Shown here piece by piece: positions 19,332 through 29,376 of a stretch of 64,000 nucleotides of DNA. The translations under genes and the position numbers were made by a program. The notes beneath the pieces were generated by a model. The model did no database searches, was not told where the DNA came from, and worked only from the letters and a program-made list of their open reading frames with translations. Numbering within the stretch: the stretch's first letter is position 1; every line of letters starts with the position of its first letter. Location: NCBI RefSeq assembly GCF_018336975.1, contig NZ_CP025572.1:3102884-3166883 (forward strand), given 5' to 3'. The stretch is from Marinomonas sp. CT5 (GTDB lineage Bacteria; Pseudomonadota; Gammaproteobacteria; Pseudomonadales; Marinomonadaceae).

Positions 19332-19849
19332 AAGATGATGATGGTCAATCCTATGCGGATTCCATCATCAACACTTTTAGCTCTATAAACTCAGACGTAC
19401 AACATTTCCTCAGAAACACCGCGATTAGTAACGAAAAACAAGCAGCCTCCCGCACTTATTTTCTTTTAAATGACAGTAATGGTGATCTTCTCGGTTACAC
19501 CACCGTATCATCAAAAGAGATAAAAATTGATACAGAACTCGCTTCAAACAGCCTTCTCAAAAAACTAAAAGCTCGTGGTGGCATAATCAAAACTCACCTA
19601 ATCGGCCAAATTGGTAAAAATTTTAATATAAATAACAACCCAATCAACCTAAAGGACCTTTTAGCTGAAGCCTATGGGATCATTTATGAGGCACAAGATT
19701 TAATCGGTGGAAAAGTAATAACACTAGAGTGCGAAAACATTGAAAAGCTTGTGCAGTACTATGAGCGGCACGGCTTCAAAAAAATCCCGGTTATCAATGA
19801 TACAAATACAGACTTGATCACAATGTACATCGTTGCCACAAGAGAATAG
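19295..19849 (+). CDS. GNAT acetyltransferase, putative toxin; no ATG/GTG/TTG start
   Basis: The frame is open from 19277 to the TAG at 19847-19849 and encodes a GNAT fold: RTYFLLNDSNGDLLGYTTVS strands, THLIGQIGKNF as the acetyl-CoA loop, GGKVITLECENIEKLVQYYE and RHGF at the end. This pattern matches GNAT toxins paired with a small antitoxin. No ATG, GTG or TTG exists in frame before the domain. ATT at 19295 or 19307 could initiate. Alternatively, restoring one A in the AAAA run at 19322-19325 would join it to the upstream 59-residue frame. So it may use a rare start, need a frameshift, or be disabled. Confidence 0.6.
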   Translation: MKTTILSLRKILEDDDGQSYADSIINTFSSINSDVQHFLRNTAISNEKQAASRTYFLLNDSNGDLLGYTTVSSKEIKIDTELASNSLLKKLKARGGIIKTHLIGQIGKNFNINNNPINLKDLLAEAYGIIYEAQDLIGGKVITLECENIEKLVQYYERHGFKKIPVINDTNTDLITMYIVATRE

Positions 19850-19905
19850 TCCCTTCACTCCCTATACCTAAACAGCTAGGCTTTAGCTAAATACTCGGAG
19901 GTAAT

Positions 19906-20109
19906 ATGCAGGAAAAGCCAAAAAAGAAAAGATCAACTTGGCATGAACGCCGCATGCGGATAGAGAATGAAATAACCGATAACTGGCACGGTTGGCTCTT
20001 CATCGCTTGGCTAATATTCTGCTTTAGTGGAATTTTTTGGGGGCGGGATTTAGAAGATGACATCCATGTCGATACAAGTGTTCCTATTTATTACTTGGGT
20101 GATGAATAG
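19906..20109 (+). CDS. Small single-helix membrane protein
   Basis: 67 residues, start with CGGAGGTAAT just upstream. A basic N-terminus (KPKKKRSTWHERRMR) is followed by one hydrophobic helix (WLFIAWLIFCFSGIFW, ~29-45) and a short acidic tail, predicting an inner-membrane protein with the N-terminus in the cytoplasm. It ends two bases from the converging end of the giant late gene. No family recognised. Confidence 0.6.
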   Translation: MQEKPKKKRSTWHERRMRIENEITDNWHGWLFIAWLIFCFSGIFWGRDLEDDIHVDTSVPIYYLGDE

Positions 20110-20110
20110 C

Positions 20111-23100
20111 TTAAAGCCCTTTCGCTCTACTTATGATTTCGTTTCCAGACTCTTTGCCATACAAAACCTCTGCTCTTTTTGAGATAGAAGCAGCCATTTT
20201 AAGATAACTATCATTTTTTGGCATACGCCCAAGAATGAGAGACATAACGTCTTGTCGACTAACTCCGCTTAACTTCAATATTTGCCCTATCTCTGGGTTT
20301 GTCATGCCTGCTTTTTTTGCAGACTTAACTAATCGCATCATCCTATCGTATGAATCTTTTCGAGCCTTGAGCATCATGTCTCTTGCATTTTCCAAATCAG
20401 ACTTAGATACCTTGTTAGGGTTTCTCAACACATCCTTTAGAATTTTTGCTGAATCAGCTTTGTTTTGTTTAAAATCAAAGCTCTGATAGTAAAGCGCTGT
20501 TTTTGGATCTAATGTCGACATTCTAAAGCCAACAAGGGCGGCCATTTCATCTTGTACAGTGTATTTTTTACCGCTGGCAGAAACATCCCCCTCCATAGCT
20601 TTATACATTCGCTCCATATTGCTCATAAAGCCCGGTTGCAAACCTTTTCTAAGGTGGTTAGCTATGTCAACTGTTTGATCGCTAGTAGAAGCTTGCTCAT
20701 TAAACACCTTCCCGCCACTGCCTTTCTTATTTGTGTAAACCTCCATTAAATTGCTAAAGGTAATGTCTTCACCAAAGAAGGGGGTCAACATTTCAGAAGC
20801 GGATTGAGCAACCATGTCTTGAATAGGCTGATCTCTTAACATGGCATTAATTGGGCGTTTGAAATAGTTGTAGGGATCAAGAAACGACATATCCAAATAT
20901 TGAATATTTCCATTTTCGTCGCGGCCAGTAAACAATATGTTTGAGTTTTTCTGCCAAGGTGCAGCCATATCTCTAACGGCTTCTTCCTCGTCGTCGTCAA
21001 GCCCCATCAACGCCTTACTGATTCCCTGCGCTGCAAACCCTAAGCTACTAACAAGCGCAAGCCCAGCTAGCTTTCGTCTAGCGTAAGCAGGCGATTCTTT
21101 AAAATCTTGCTTTAAGTAGTTAATCATATGATAGCTAGTTCGAATGATTTCAGCGGGAAACGAAACAAAGGTACCAGCAAGAGGGAAGCGTCTTAGAGAT
21201 TGCGTAAATCGCCCAGTCATAGAGTAAGTTGGGTATGTATTTCGAATGCGTTCAGCGGCAGCAACTTCGGCATCAGATTCGCTCATTTTCTTGTATTTCA
21301 TGAGCATGGCTTTCTCGTTTTCCCAGCCCATGATTTTCCACATATCATCACCGTACTGGTAAAATTTTTGAGCAAAGTCATTAAGCTTAGTAAACGATGA
21401 AAAGACCTTCTTGTTAGTCATAAAATCCTGCAGGCGAGAGTCTTCTAACAGGTCCATCATTTCACCCGCATAAGGCGTATCGTAAATAACCCCAAGGCTT
21501 TTTAATTTTTTAAGATAGGCCAATTTACTTTTGTCATTATCGCCACCAAAGTACTGCTTTCTAACTTCGATGGACTTACGCATTTGGCCAATGTCAAAAT
21601 GCCCGTTTGCTACAGAGAAGAAAAAAGCAGACCAAATGTTTCTCATTGCCGTGGTGGGTGATAGAACAGTTTTCCCGTACTTTACTATGCCGTTTAATCG
21701 AATAATTCCACTTAACCATGTAGGCATATCCCCCTGTTTACCAAGAGCCTCTCTAAAAGCCTGTTCGATTTCAGGGTAAGTATAGAAGCCATTTAATGGC
21801 GCCATAACTTCCGAACCATCCGCGGCAATTTTCACAACACTTTTATCGAGAGGTCTGTTTTCTTCCGTAAACAAGAAACCTTCTTTTTCACCTAAATCAC
21901 GAACATGCTGAAGAAACTTATGGTTTGCAACGAGATGACTTGTCTTTGTAACTGTCTTGGCAAAGTTAACCTCAACATCTTGGTATTCACCTAACAGGGC
22001 TCTAATTTCAGGGGCTATCTCCTTTCTTTTCTTCAAAGTGCTTAAATCCTTAGCACCTAATTTACTCTCTTTTATGAAGCTCCCCATATCCTCGTAAGCC
22101 GTTCCTTCTTCCAAAATAGTTCGAATGGTTCGAGCTACTGCAGTTTGAATCTCGCTTTTAGGGAGCCCCTGTCCTTCATAACGTGATTCAAGGTAGTTTT
22201 TAGCATCATCTAAGATATTCTGAGGGACTTTTTTAGGCCATTTCGGATCATCAAAGGCTTTATATGATCTATTGGTGTATGTGTCCAAATTGCCCAATAT
22301 CGTTTCCAATAGTTGAGCTTTTTCGTTTGCAGCTGAGTCTCTGCCTTCGTTTCTTAATTGCTCCATATCACTCTTTAGAATGGCAGCATATTCTTGCGAT
22401 AAGCCTTTGATGCTAAATCTCATCTTCATCAATTCCAGTCTGACGGAGAAAGGTATGGTCTTATCTGGGTCGGTCGAACTCATTTGATTATTAAGCTTTT
22501 GCTTAAGCGCATCGGACAAGTCGGAGTAGTCTTTACCATAAGCCTTTTTAATTGATGACCTAAAAGAAGATAAATAGGCGCTAATCTCTAACTCGCTGGC
22601 ATTCATATCTGAATCGCGAGCAATTTTTTTATTGAATACAGAATCTGGAAGTAAGCCGCCGGCTTTAAATTGACGCTTCATTTCATCTTTGGCTTTCTGG
22701 AAGACAGTTTTATCTTTTTGCCCTAATGTTCTATATAGCGTGTCGTATGGTGTTTCTTCGGTTGGTTCTGTTTTGTTTTTGACCTTAACCGAGAGATTAA
22801 CCTCCTTCTCGACTGCATCGCTTTTCGATTCGGCTGGATCTAGGTCGACTTTCACCATGTAGCGGTTTTCGACCTTATCTCTCGCGGTTGCTAGCATGTT
22901 GAGCACATCATTGTCTGACCATTTGATATTGGGGAAGAACTTACGCAACCATGCTTTAACATTGGCTACCAACTTACCCAATAGTGAAGGCTTCTCGTTA
23001 TTCTCAGCCATTTGAGCAACTTTCTCTTTGCCCAATAATATGCGCCCTTCTTTGGTTTTGAAGTCGGCACCATACGCTTTAATCAAGTCCTGTAGCTGTT

Positions 23101-26100
23101 TAGGGCCATAGCTGTAAGCAATACGCTCCATGATGGAGTCGCCTTCCTTTCCTAGCATATCCAGAACTGCTTTATGCCCAACCACTTCATGAAGGAAGAT
23201 AGAAACCGCTTCTTTTTCATCCTTGATACCATCAGCAATAAGATAGTTTTTGGCGCCAGCATTCACACCGCGAACCGTTGCGTTTTCGCCTTTTGACTTA
23301 GATAACTGCTTTTTAACTAGAATACGAACAGCAAAAGGTAAATCATTAACAGACTGAACGACTTGAAAGGTGTTTTCTTCGTGAAGCTGCTTGATAAGCG
23401 GTTCAACTGCTTTGCGTATATCGTCGGCTTTTGATCCTGAACCGTTGGAATTTCCTACCGAGAAAAGAGCAACGCCTTTATCTGTCTCTTTGGTTTTTAA
23501 TACCTGAAACATTTGATCAAAGGCTTTAGTGATTCCTTTCATTTCTGATGACTTAGGGTAAGGGTAAGAATCTTTAGACTTCAATTTCCCCCAACTCTCT
23601 TCTGATCGAATGTTTGCCAGGTAGTCATTAGACTGGGATTTGTCTTCTAGCTTTGATTTTACATAAGCCTCAAACGTTCTAGCTGACATCTCAACTTTCG
23701 TTGACCAATATTTTTTAGAGCGAGTTTCATCAAGCAAAGAAGATCGTGATTCTAAATCTGTATCCTTGATAGCTGACATTACATTTCGAAAGGCTTCAAT
23801 GACTTCAGGCCGAATACCTTCAGCATCATCGCCTACCTTCTTGTGACGGGTACCATCCGTTTCAAAATCAGACTGCGCCTCACCTTGATTAGCAAAGTAG
23901 TTATCCATAGCATGCCACCACTCATGTGCGAGTGAGCCTGAGCCACTATTTTTAGTAAGATTGATAACAACATTTCCAACCTCATAATGCGCTGAAGCCG
24001 TGTTTTTCCCGCCTTTTCCACGAGCACCAAATGCAATACCCAAAGCTCCGTTTAATGACAAGGCTTTACTTGGAATGCCTAGCAATTCAGATAAGTCGTG
24101 CAGACCATCAAAGGCATTATTTATGTCACTTTGTCGCTTAGCTTGCTCAACATAGTTGCCAAACTCAACACCACGAAACCCAAACTCTTCCATAAATTCA
24201 TTTGCTGAAATATCTTTATCACGTCGTGCTGGACCTACTCGGTTAGCATTTATTGATTCACGCATAGAAGGTGTGCTTTTAATTTCAGACAATAGTGACT
24301 CAAGCGATTCTCTTTGCTCTGCTATCGCAATTCTTGCATCGCTTAAGCTATCGAAATTCTTGACTCTTAAAACGCCTGTAGATCCTTTCCAACCTACAAA
24401 AACCTGCTTGGTGTATCTGTCTTTATAAACTTCTAATTTTTGATTTACCTTAGCCTTTGCTTTAGTTTCATCTAATCTTTTCAGTATCTCTTTTTTAGCC
24501 TCTTCTACAGACTCGAGCGGTAATGATGTCTCTTTCCTAGCTGCATTTTTATACACTCTATAAAAGACTTTTGGTGGATCATAGTTCACTCCATTTAGAC
24601 TCGAAAAGTGATGAGTACTAATACGATATGCTGCAGCTTCTTTAATCTTCTCCGTGGGCACATTCTTGATAACATCAATCATATGCTTAATGTGAGGAAT
24701 TGTGCTCGATGAATCAATTTTTGATATTTGAGACTCTAGCTCTGATGGATTTTCTAAAATGAAACCAACCGCTTCTTTGGCTTTTTTCACCTGTGTAGCC
24801 CACCTATTAATCTTGTGTGGGGCTTTAGGCTTAGAAGGAATTGTGTCACGCAGAAGAGCTACAAATGCTAATGCTGTTTTGTCGCTGCCGCCATCGAGGG
24901 CTTTTTGGTAATCTACCTGAGGGAAAGACTTACTTAATGGCTCAGCACTTACATCAAGATCATTGTTAATTTGTTCAAGGTAATCCCCCCATGTATCTTT
25001 TCTAGCACCTCCGATTTTTTCACCTACATCTTCAATTTTTTCGGCTTGGTTTTTTGGCTTATTCTCAGTAATGGTAATTTCTTTGTCATTGGCATTCGAG
25101 CCGTCATCATCTATACTTCGTAGATCTTCCGCTCCCTCACTTGTTGGTTTGCTCTTTGAGCTGGGTCCCTGTGAGCGTAGGTTCAGCCCTGAACTGTTAC
25201 CATCGGAAGACTCATTTTTCTTAAATCCATGATCGTAATAAAAGCTTCCATCAGACATTTCCCTTACATCAATTCTTACTTGTAGCCTCTTACCTCTTAC
25301 TAAAAGAGGATATTCAAAATAATGGTGAGCAATTACCGATTTATTGCCTTTTTTATCTTGAGACCTGCCAACATATTTTGCGTTTTTAATTAACTCCTCT
25401 GTTTTAGGAATGGTTAACAATAAGTCTTCATTTGCCCCTTGTATCGTGTGCTTGATACCACTCATTGAGAGAACAATATCTCTTCCTGTTTCATTATTCT
25501 TTACTGTCTTTCCGGCAATATGATTTCTTGCATACTCTTTAGCTTTTAGCCTGAGTTCTTTTAAGGTTGACCATTTTCCAAGGGTATCTTCTATTGATAT
25601 ATTGGATGGTTGAATTGCGCGCAATGCTTCTAAAGGCTCGTCTTTTCCATTTCCTTCGCGAACACCAAAACCACCCTCTACAGGAATGATTTCTGCATTA
25701 GGCGTGTCTTTAAATGTACGAGATAAGCGAGCACTACTTTCTGTTTTAAACGGTCTGTTTGATAGAGACATCTTAATGGGTGTCTGCTCGGTAAGCTCGG
25801 CCTCATTACCCATCAGATCACTTAAAGGTTTTGTCGTGTCTCCTTTCTTGATCCACTCTTTAAAGTCACTAACAGGCATTTCAGTGATAGCACCAAAACC
25901 TTTCCAGCCATCCTCATAATTAGCCAGATAACCATTTTCTGCTTGTGCTTTATCATCAAAACCAAGCATGACTTTATGCTCGTCAAATTCGCCTGTTTTT
26001 GGGTCTACTTGGTCGACAATATAGGCTTTGTCACTTTCCGGTTTATCGCCAATAAATACATCAAGGTCATCGCCATCCGCCCCTTTAATACCTTTTATAT

Positions 26101-28228
26101 CACCGTAGTGGTGAGCCATTTTAGATTCCCATTTTTTGCCATCGTTATCTTGGCCAGAGCGAACAGAGTCTTTAGGATTTTCAATGGCGATATCTAAGCC
26201 ATGAAGAGATACCCGACCTTTTTTATAGTTATCAGCCTCGATCTGCTTTTCAGTTGGCTGGGTATTTGTGTCCTGTGCAGCCTTATCTAATGCTTGCTTG
26301 ATTGGCTCGCTGCCCTCAGTTGACAGCTCTGCAGATGATGACTGTTCTTGCTCGGCGACAATGCCTTCTAATGGCGGCTGAGTAACAGGACTACTTTCAA
26401 CTGCTGGCAACTCAGTTACATTTTTAGACTCTGATACTTCATTTTGTAGAGCTGATTTCTCTAACGGTGCTTCAGGGGCTGCTTGTTGGTTAAGCTGTGG
26501 CGCTGCTTCTTCTGTTACTGATTGCTCTTGTTCTTCAAGCAATCGCTGCTTACGTTTGATTTCTTGATAGATTGGATTGTCGTTTTTACGGCTTGGCTGT
26601 GGGGCGGTGTATGGGTCGATTAAACCATCGGAACGAGCGGGGCGAGTATTACTTTCTGGCTTTTCGCCATAGATGATCCCAGCGTCTTCAAGTGCTGGAA
26701 CGTCACCGGATTGCTGTGGCGCTTCGAGTGGCAAAGGATCGCGCAACACTTCACCATCATAGACATTACCGCCTTGTTGTTGATTGGCGCTTTCCGGAAA
26801 GACCTGACCAAGGTATTCACCTTCTCTGCCTGTATTTCGTGGCTCACCAAATTGGCCTTCAAAGGCTGCTTGGCTCTTTTGTCGCGCTTGTATTTGCTCT
26901 TGGCTTGGCGCTGGTCGTTCACCATAAATGATATTTTGATTAGGTAGAGCAAGCGGCTCTGGTTGAGCTTGGCTTTCAACTGGACCAGAAAAATCCATAG
27001 GCTGCTCGCCCGTCAATTCAGCCCGTCTTTGTAGTAACTCATTTCGTTTGGCTTCAAGCTCGGCAAATTCAGATTCTGTTAAGTTGTCGCCATTTTCAAC
27101 CATCAGACCTTCAATCTCGGCAAGCTGCTGCTCTACTGCTTGGTAGCCTTGATCTTGCTCGGAAAGATTAAGCGGATCATCCGTGTTGTCTTTAGGCTTA
27201 CGAAAGCGACTGAAAGAAGCGCCAGCTGCACCAAAACCACCACCAACAGGGCCACCAACAACGGCACCTGTCAACGCATCACCAATCACATTATCCATTG
27301 TGTTGGTTGGTACCGCTGGATTAACCGCCATATTAGAAATGGCCGTTTGACCACCGCTTTCAACAAACTCTTGTGAGCCTTCGGTAATTGCACCGGTTGC
27401 GGCTGCTTTACCGATACCGCCAGCCTCACCACGGAATAATTTACCCATTACTGGACCAAGTGCGCCTTGCGTGATTGCCCCCATGATGGCGCCATCTTTT
27501 GCCGCTTCGGTTGCCAACTCGCGAGCCACGTTTTCACGCGCTTGTTTTAATGCAGACACATGATCAAGCTCTTTGAGTTTTCTCAGGTTCCAGTATTCTT
27601 TTTGGAAAATTTCAGCGTCCTTCAACGTGTGAAAGTCAGCGTTAGCCACGGTTTCATAAGCTTGGTTGCCTGTAGAGCCGCCAATACTTAACGCGCCTAC
27701 ACCACCAAAGCCCACTACGTCAGACGCTTTATCTATGGCCTTTTCTACTTTGACGCCCTTACCTGCTGCACCGGCTACTTTCCCAGCAGCAGAAATACCT
27801 TTTGCAGCAATACCACCTGGTATCATCGTTGGGACAAAACTACCTACACCACTAAGCACATTAAGGCCAAAGCCTTTTAAGCTGCTTTCATCTTTGAAGC
27901 CATAACCTGTTGGGCTGCTTTCATCTGCTTGAATGCCAAACACTTGAAACGCATCACGGCCATCTGGTGACATTTGATTAATTTGGTTGTTTGCTTGGCC
28001 TCTTAGATAATCTGCCCCCTTTCTAATGGTGTCAGATCCAGTTAAATAGCCAATACCATCGGTTAGGTCTGCCGCTCCGCTTAATAAGCCATGTTGAACA
28101 GCATCGACCGAATCACCTAAAAAGCCCTGTTCGTTTTCAAGTGACGAACCAAGGCTCTCCATTTTGCTATTAATTCTTTTTTTGATTGCGGCTAGGCGCG
28201 CGATTTCTTTTCTTGTGTAATCGGCCAC
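20111..28228 (-). CDS. Giant polyvalent ejected virion protein, 2705 residues
   Basis: Mosaic protein of the phage 'polyvalent protein' class, thought to be delivered with DNA into the host. The N-terminal ~330 residues are Gly/Ala-rich and hydrophobic (membrane-active look). A Pro/Gln/Glu-rich linker follows to ~660. Residues ~670-800 resemble the inorganic-pyrophosphatase-like domain (MAHHYGDIKGIKGADGDDLD). Residues ~875-1000 resemble a barnase/EndoU-like PBECR nuclease. Residues ~1130-1530 fit LPD-type domains with a zincin-like LAHEWWHAMDNYF near 1432. A second zincin-like FLHEVVGH is near 1674. The C-terminus (~2150-2600) fits LPD38. It is the last gene of the late operon. Domain names are from pattern memory, not a search. 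Confidence 0.75.
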   Translation of the reverse strand: MADYTRKEIARLAAIKKRINSKMESLGSSLENEQGFLGDSVDAVQHGLLSGAADLTDGIGYLTGSDTIRKGADYLRGQANNQINQMSPDGRDAFQVFGIQADESSPTGYGFKDESSLKGFGLNVLSGVGSFVPTMIPGGIAAKGISAAGKVAGAAGKGVKVEKAIDKASDVVGFGGVGALSIGGSTGNQAYETVANADFHTLKDAEIFQKEYWNLRKLKELDHVSALKQARENVARELATEAAKDGAIMGAITQGALGPVMGKLFRGEAGGIGKAAATGAITEGSQEFVESGGQTAISNMAVNPAVPTNTMDNVIGDALTGAVVGGPVGGGFGAAGASFSRFRKPKDNTDDPLNLSEQDQGYQAVEQQLAEIEGLMVENGDNLTESEFAELEAKRNELLQRRAELTGEQPMDFSGPVESQAQPEPLALPNQNIIYGERPAPSQEQIQARQKSQAAFEGQFGEPRNTGREGEYLGQVFPESANQQQGGNVYDGEVLRDPLPLEAPQQSGDVPALEDAGIIYGEKPESNTRPARSDGLIDPYTAPQPSRKNDNPIYQEIKRKQRLLEEQEQSVTEEAAPQLNQQAAPEAPLEKSALQNEVSESKNVTELPAVESSPVTQPPLEGIVAEQEQSSSAELSTEGSEPIKQALDKAAQDTNTQPTEKQIEADNYKKGRVSLHGLDIAIENPKDSVRSGQDNDGKKWESKMAHHYGDIKGIKGADGDDLDVFIGDKPESDKAYIVDQVDPKTGEFDEHKVMLGFDDKAQAENGYLANYEDGWKGFGAITEMPVSDFKEWIKKGDTTKPLSDLMGNEAELTEQTPIKMSLSNRPFKTESSARLSRTFKDTPNAEIIPVEGGFGVREGNGKDEPLEALRAIQPSNISIEDTLGKWSTLKELRLKAKEYARNHIAGKTVKNNETGRDIVLSMSGIKHTIQGANEDLLLTIPKTEELIKNAKYVGRSQDKKGNKSVIAHHYFEYPLLVRGKRLQVRIDVREMSDGSFYYDHGFKKNESSDGNSSGLNLRSQGPSSKSKPTSEGAEDLRSIDDDGSNANDKEITITENKPKNQAEKIEDVGEKIGGARKDTWGDYLEQINNDLDVSAEPLSKSFPQVDYQKALDGGSDKTALAFVALLRDTIPSKPKAPHKINRWATQVKKAKEAVGFILENPSELESQISKIDSSSTIPHIKHMIDVIKNVPTEKIKEAAAYRISTHHFSSLNGVNYDPPKVFYRVYKNAARKETSLPLESVEEAKKEILKRLDETKAKAKVNQKLEVYKDRYTKQVFVGWKGSTGVLRVKNFDSLSDARIAIAEQRESLESLLSEIKSTPSMRESINANRVGPARRDKDISANEFMEEFGFRGVEFGNYVEQAKRQSDINNAFDGLHDLSELLGIPSKALSLNGALGIAFGARGKGGKNTASAHYEVGNVVINLTKNSGSGSLAHEWWHAMDNYFANQGEAQSDFETDGTRHKKVGDDAEGIRPEVIEAFRNVMSAIKDTDLESRSSLLDETRSKKYWSTKVEMSARTFEAYVKSKLEDKSQSNDYLANIRSEESWGKLKSKDSYPYPKSSEMKGITKAFDQMFQVLKTKETDKGVALFSVGNSNGSGSKADDIRKAVEPLIKQLHEENTFQVVQSVNDLPFAVRILVKKQLSKSKGENATVRGVNAGAKNYLIADGIKDEKEAVSIFLHEVVGHKAVLDMLGKEGDSIMERIAYSYGPKQLQDLIKAYGADFKTKEGRILLGKEKVAQMAENNEKPSLLGKLVANVKAWLRKFFPNIKWSDNDVLNMLATARDKVENRYMVKVDLDPAESKSDAVEKEVNLSVKVKNKTEPTEETPYDTLYRTLGQKDKTVFQKAKDEMKRQFKAGGLLPDSVFNKKIARDSDMNASELEISAYLSSFRSSIKKAYGKDYSDLSDALKQKLNNQMSSTDPDKTIPFSVRLELMKMRFSIKGLSQEYAAILKSDMEQLRNEGRDSAANEKAQLLETILGNLDTYTNRSYKAFDDPKWPKKVPQNILDDAKNYLESRYEGQGLPKSEIQTAVARTIRTILEEGTAYEDMGSFIKESKLGAKDLSTLKKRKEIAPEIRALLGEYQDVEVNFAKTVTKTSHLVANHKFLQHVRDLGEKEGFLFTEENRPLDKSVVKIAADGSEVMAPLNGFYTYPEIEQAFREALGKQGDMPTWLSGIIRLNGIVKYGKTVLSPTTAMRNIWSAFFFSVANGHFDIGQMRKSIEVRKQYFGGDNDKSKLAYLKKLKSLGVIYDTPYAGEMMDLLEDSRLQDFMTNKKVFSSFTKLNDFAQKFYQYGDDMWKIMGWENEKAMLMKYKKMSESDAEVAAAERIRNTYPTYSMTGRFTQSLRRFPLAGTFVSFPAEIIRTSYHMINYLKQDFKESPAYARRKLAGLALVSSLGFAAQGISKALMGLDDDEEEAVRDMAAPWQKNSNILFTGRDENGNIQYLDMSFLDPYNYFKRPINAMLRDQPIQDMVAQSASEMLTPFFGEDITFSNLMEVYTNKKGSGGKVFNEQASTSDQTVDIANHLRKGLQPGFMSNMERMYKAMEGDVSASGKKYTVQDEMAALVGFRMSTLDPKTALYYQSFDFKQNKADSAKILKDVLRNPNKVSKSDLENARDMMLKARKDSYDRMMRLVKSAKKAGMTNPEIGQILKLSGVSRQDVMSLILGRMPKNDSYLKMAASISKRAEVLYGKESGNEIISRAKGL

Positions 28229-28247
28229 GTTTTGTTTTCTCCAAACG

Positions 28248-28275
28248 AAAAAAAGCCGCCTCGGTGGGCGGCTTT
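28248..28275 (-). terminator. Hairpin before the giant gene
   Basis: Minus-strand hairpin GCCGCC(C)/GGCGGC with a T7 tail between the 361-residue gene and the 2705-residue gene. It could attenuate transcription into the last late gene, or be read through under late antitermination. Confidence 0.7.
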
Positions 28276-28290
28276 GAAAATTGCGGTGTT

Positions 28291-29376
28291 TTAGAAAATT
28301 AAAGGAATATCTACGTCGTAATCATCTTGCCTTGGCTTGTTACTAGCACTTGGCGGGGCATTATTTTGATTTGGTGCGTAAGCTTGACCATAGAGTTGTT
28401 GGAACTGCTCAGGGGTCATTTCTCCCGCTTTCACCATGGTTTGCGCAAGAGCAATCTCTTCATCGCCGTCCGTCTGAGATACAGTCGTGTCTTTGCGTTC
28501 TTCAACGTACTGCTTATAAGACTCGCCTGTTTGTGGATCATTTTTGATGATGTAAGGTTTTTCACCGATCTGAGTGCCGTACTCATCATAGATTTTTTCT
28601 GTCATGACTTTCGGTTGCGTGCTCTTGCTCTGCTGTAATTTTTGTACTCTTGAAACCACACCCTTAACTTCATCAGGAGTAATATTGATAACTGCTTTAC
28701 CGTTAGAATCATAACCAACGATGCCTCCATCTTTTGTCTTCTGCAGCGCTGTTATATTTTCATGCTTGTTTGCGCGAGAGGAATTTACAAATAAAGCGGC
28801 TCCTGTTGTGTCTCCACTTTCAATAAGCTGAATCATTCGATATCGCTTCATATCAAGCGCTTGGGAAAGTTGAACCTGCGCCTGAGCCTCATCTTTTTGA
28901 TTAACGATATCCCCTATATGTTTTTCCCATGCCATTGACTCTTTTTCGAGCTTACGGCCAATGTCGGTATTACGATATTCGTTGTATTGATTCTGAAGCT
29001 GCTTAGCTTTTATATCTGCTGCTCTGTTCTGTGCTCGGAACTGTTTGGCCTCTGGCGTTAAGTCTTCAGAGCGTAATTCGTTCTGCTGCTTGATACCAAG
29101 ACCTTGCTGCTGTGAGTTATCAAGAGTCTGTTTTGCTAGGTCCAAACCAAGCCCAGACTCTTGGCGTCGTCTATCAATGGCATCAGGTGTCATTTTTTCT
29201 TCAGCCATAGCGGCATTAACACCGCCAATACGCATCCCGATACCATGAGACTCTTGTGCGCGCTGATCTGCCGCTTGGCTTCGTTCTTCTTGCTTTTGGC
29301 GCAGCCCCCAATTTCTATTGCGTTCTTGGCCTTTCAAAAAGCCATTTGCCAAATACCCTAGACCGAATCCGCTCAT
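28291..29376 (-). CDS. Putative internal virion protein, 361 residues
   Basis: Gln-rich, strongly hydrophilic protein with predicted long helices (QERNRNWGLRQKQEERSQAA; KQLQNQYNEYR) and an unstructured Asn/Pro-rich C-terminus. The position between the small ejection-like protein and the giant polyvalent protein, with a one-base TAATG overlap with the upstream gene, fits a podoviral internal core or DNA-ejection component. No family is recognised beyond context. Confidence 0.6.
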   Translation of the reverse strand: MSGFGLGYLANGFLKGQERNRNWGLRQKQEERSQAADQRAQESHGIGMRIGGVNAAMAEEKMTPDAIDRRRQESGLGLDLAKQTLDNSQQQGLGIKQQNELRSEDLTPEAKQFRAQNRAADIKAKQLQNQYNEYRNTDIGRKLEKESMAWEKHIGDIVNQKDEAQAQVQLSQALDMKRYRMIQLIESGDTTGAALFVNSSRANKHENITALQKTKDGGIVGYDSNGKAVINITPDEVKGVVSRVQKLQQSKSTQPKVMTEKIYDEYGTQIGEKPYIIKNDPQTGESYKQYVEERKDTTVSQTDGDEEIALAQTMVKAGEMTPEQFQQLYGQAYAPNQNNAPPSASNKPRQDDYDVDIPLIF

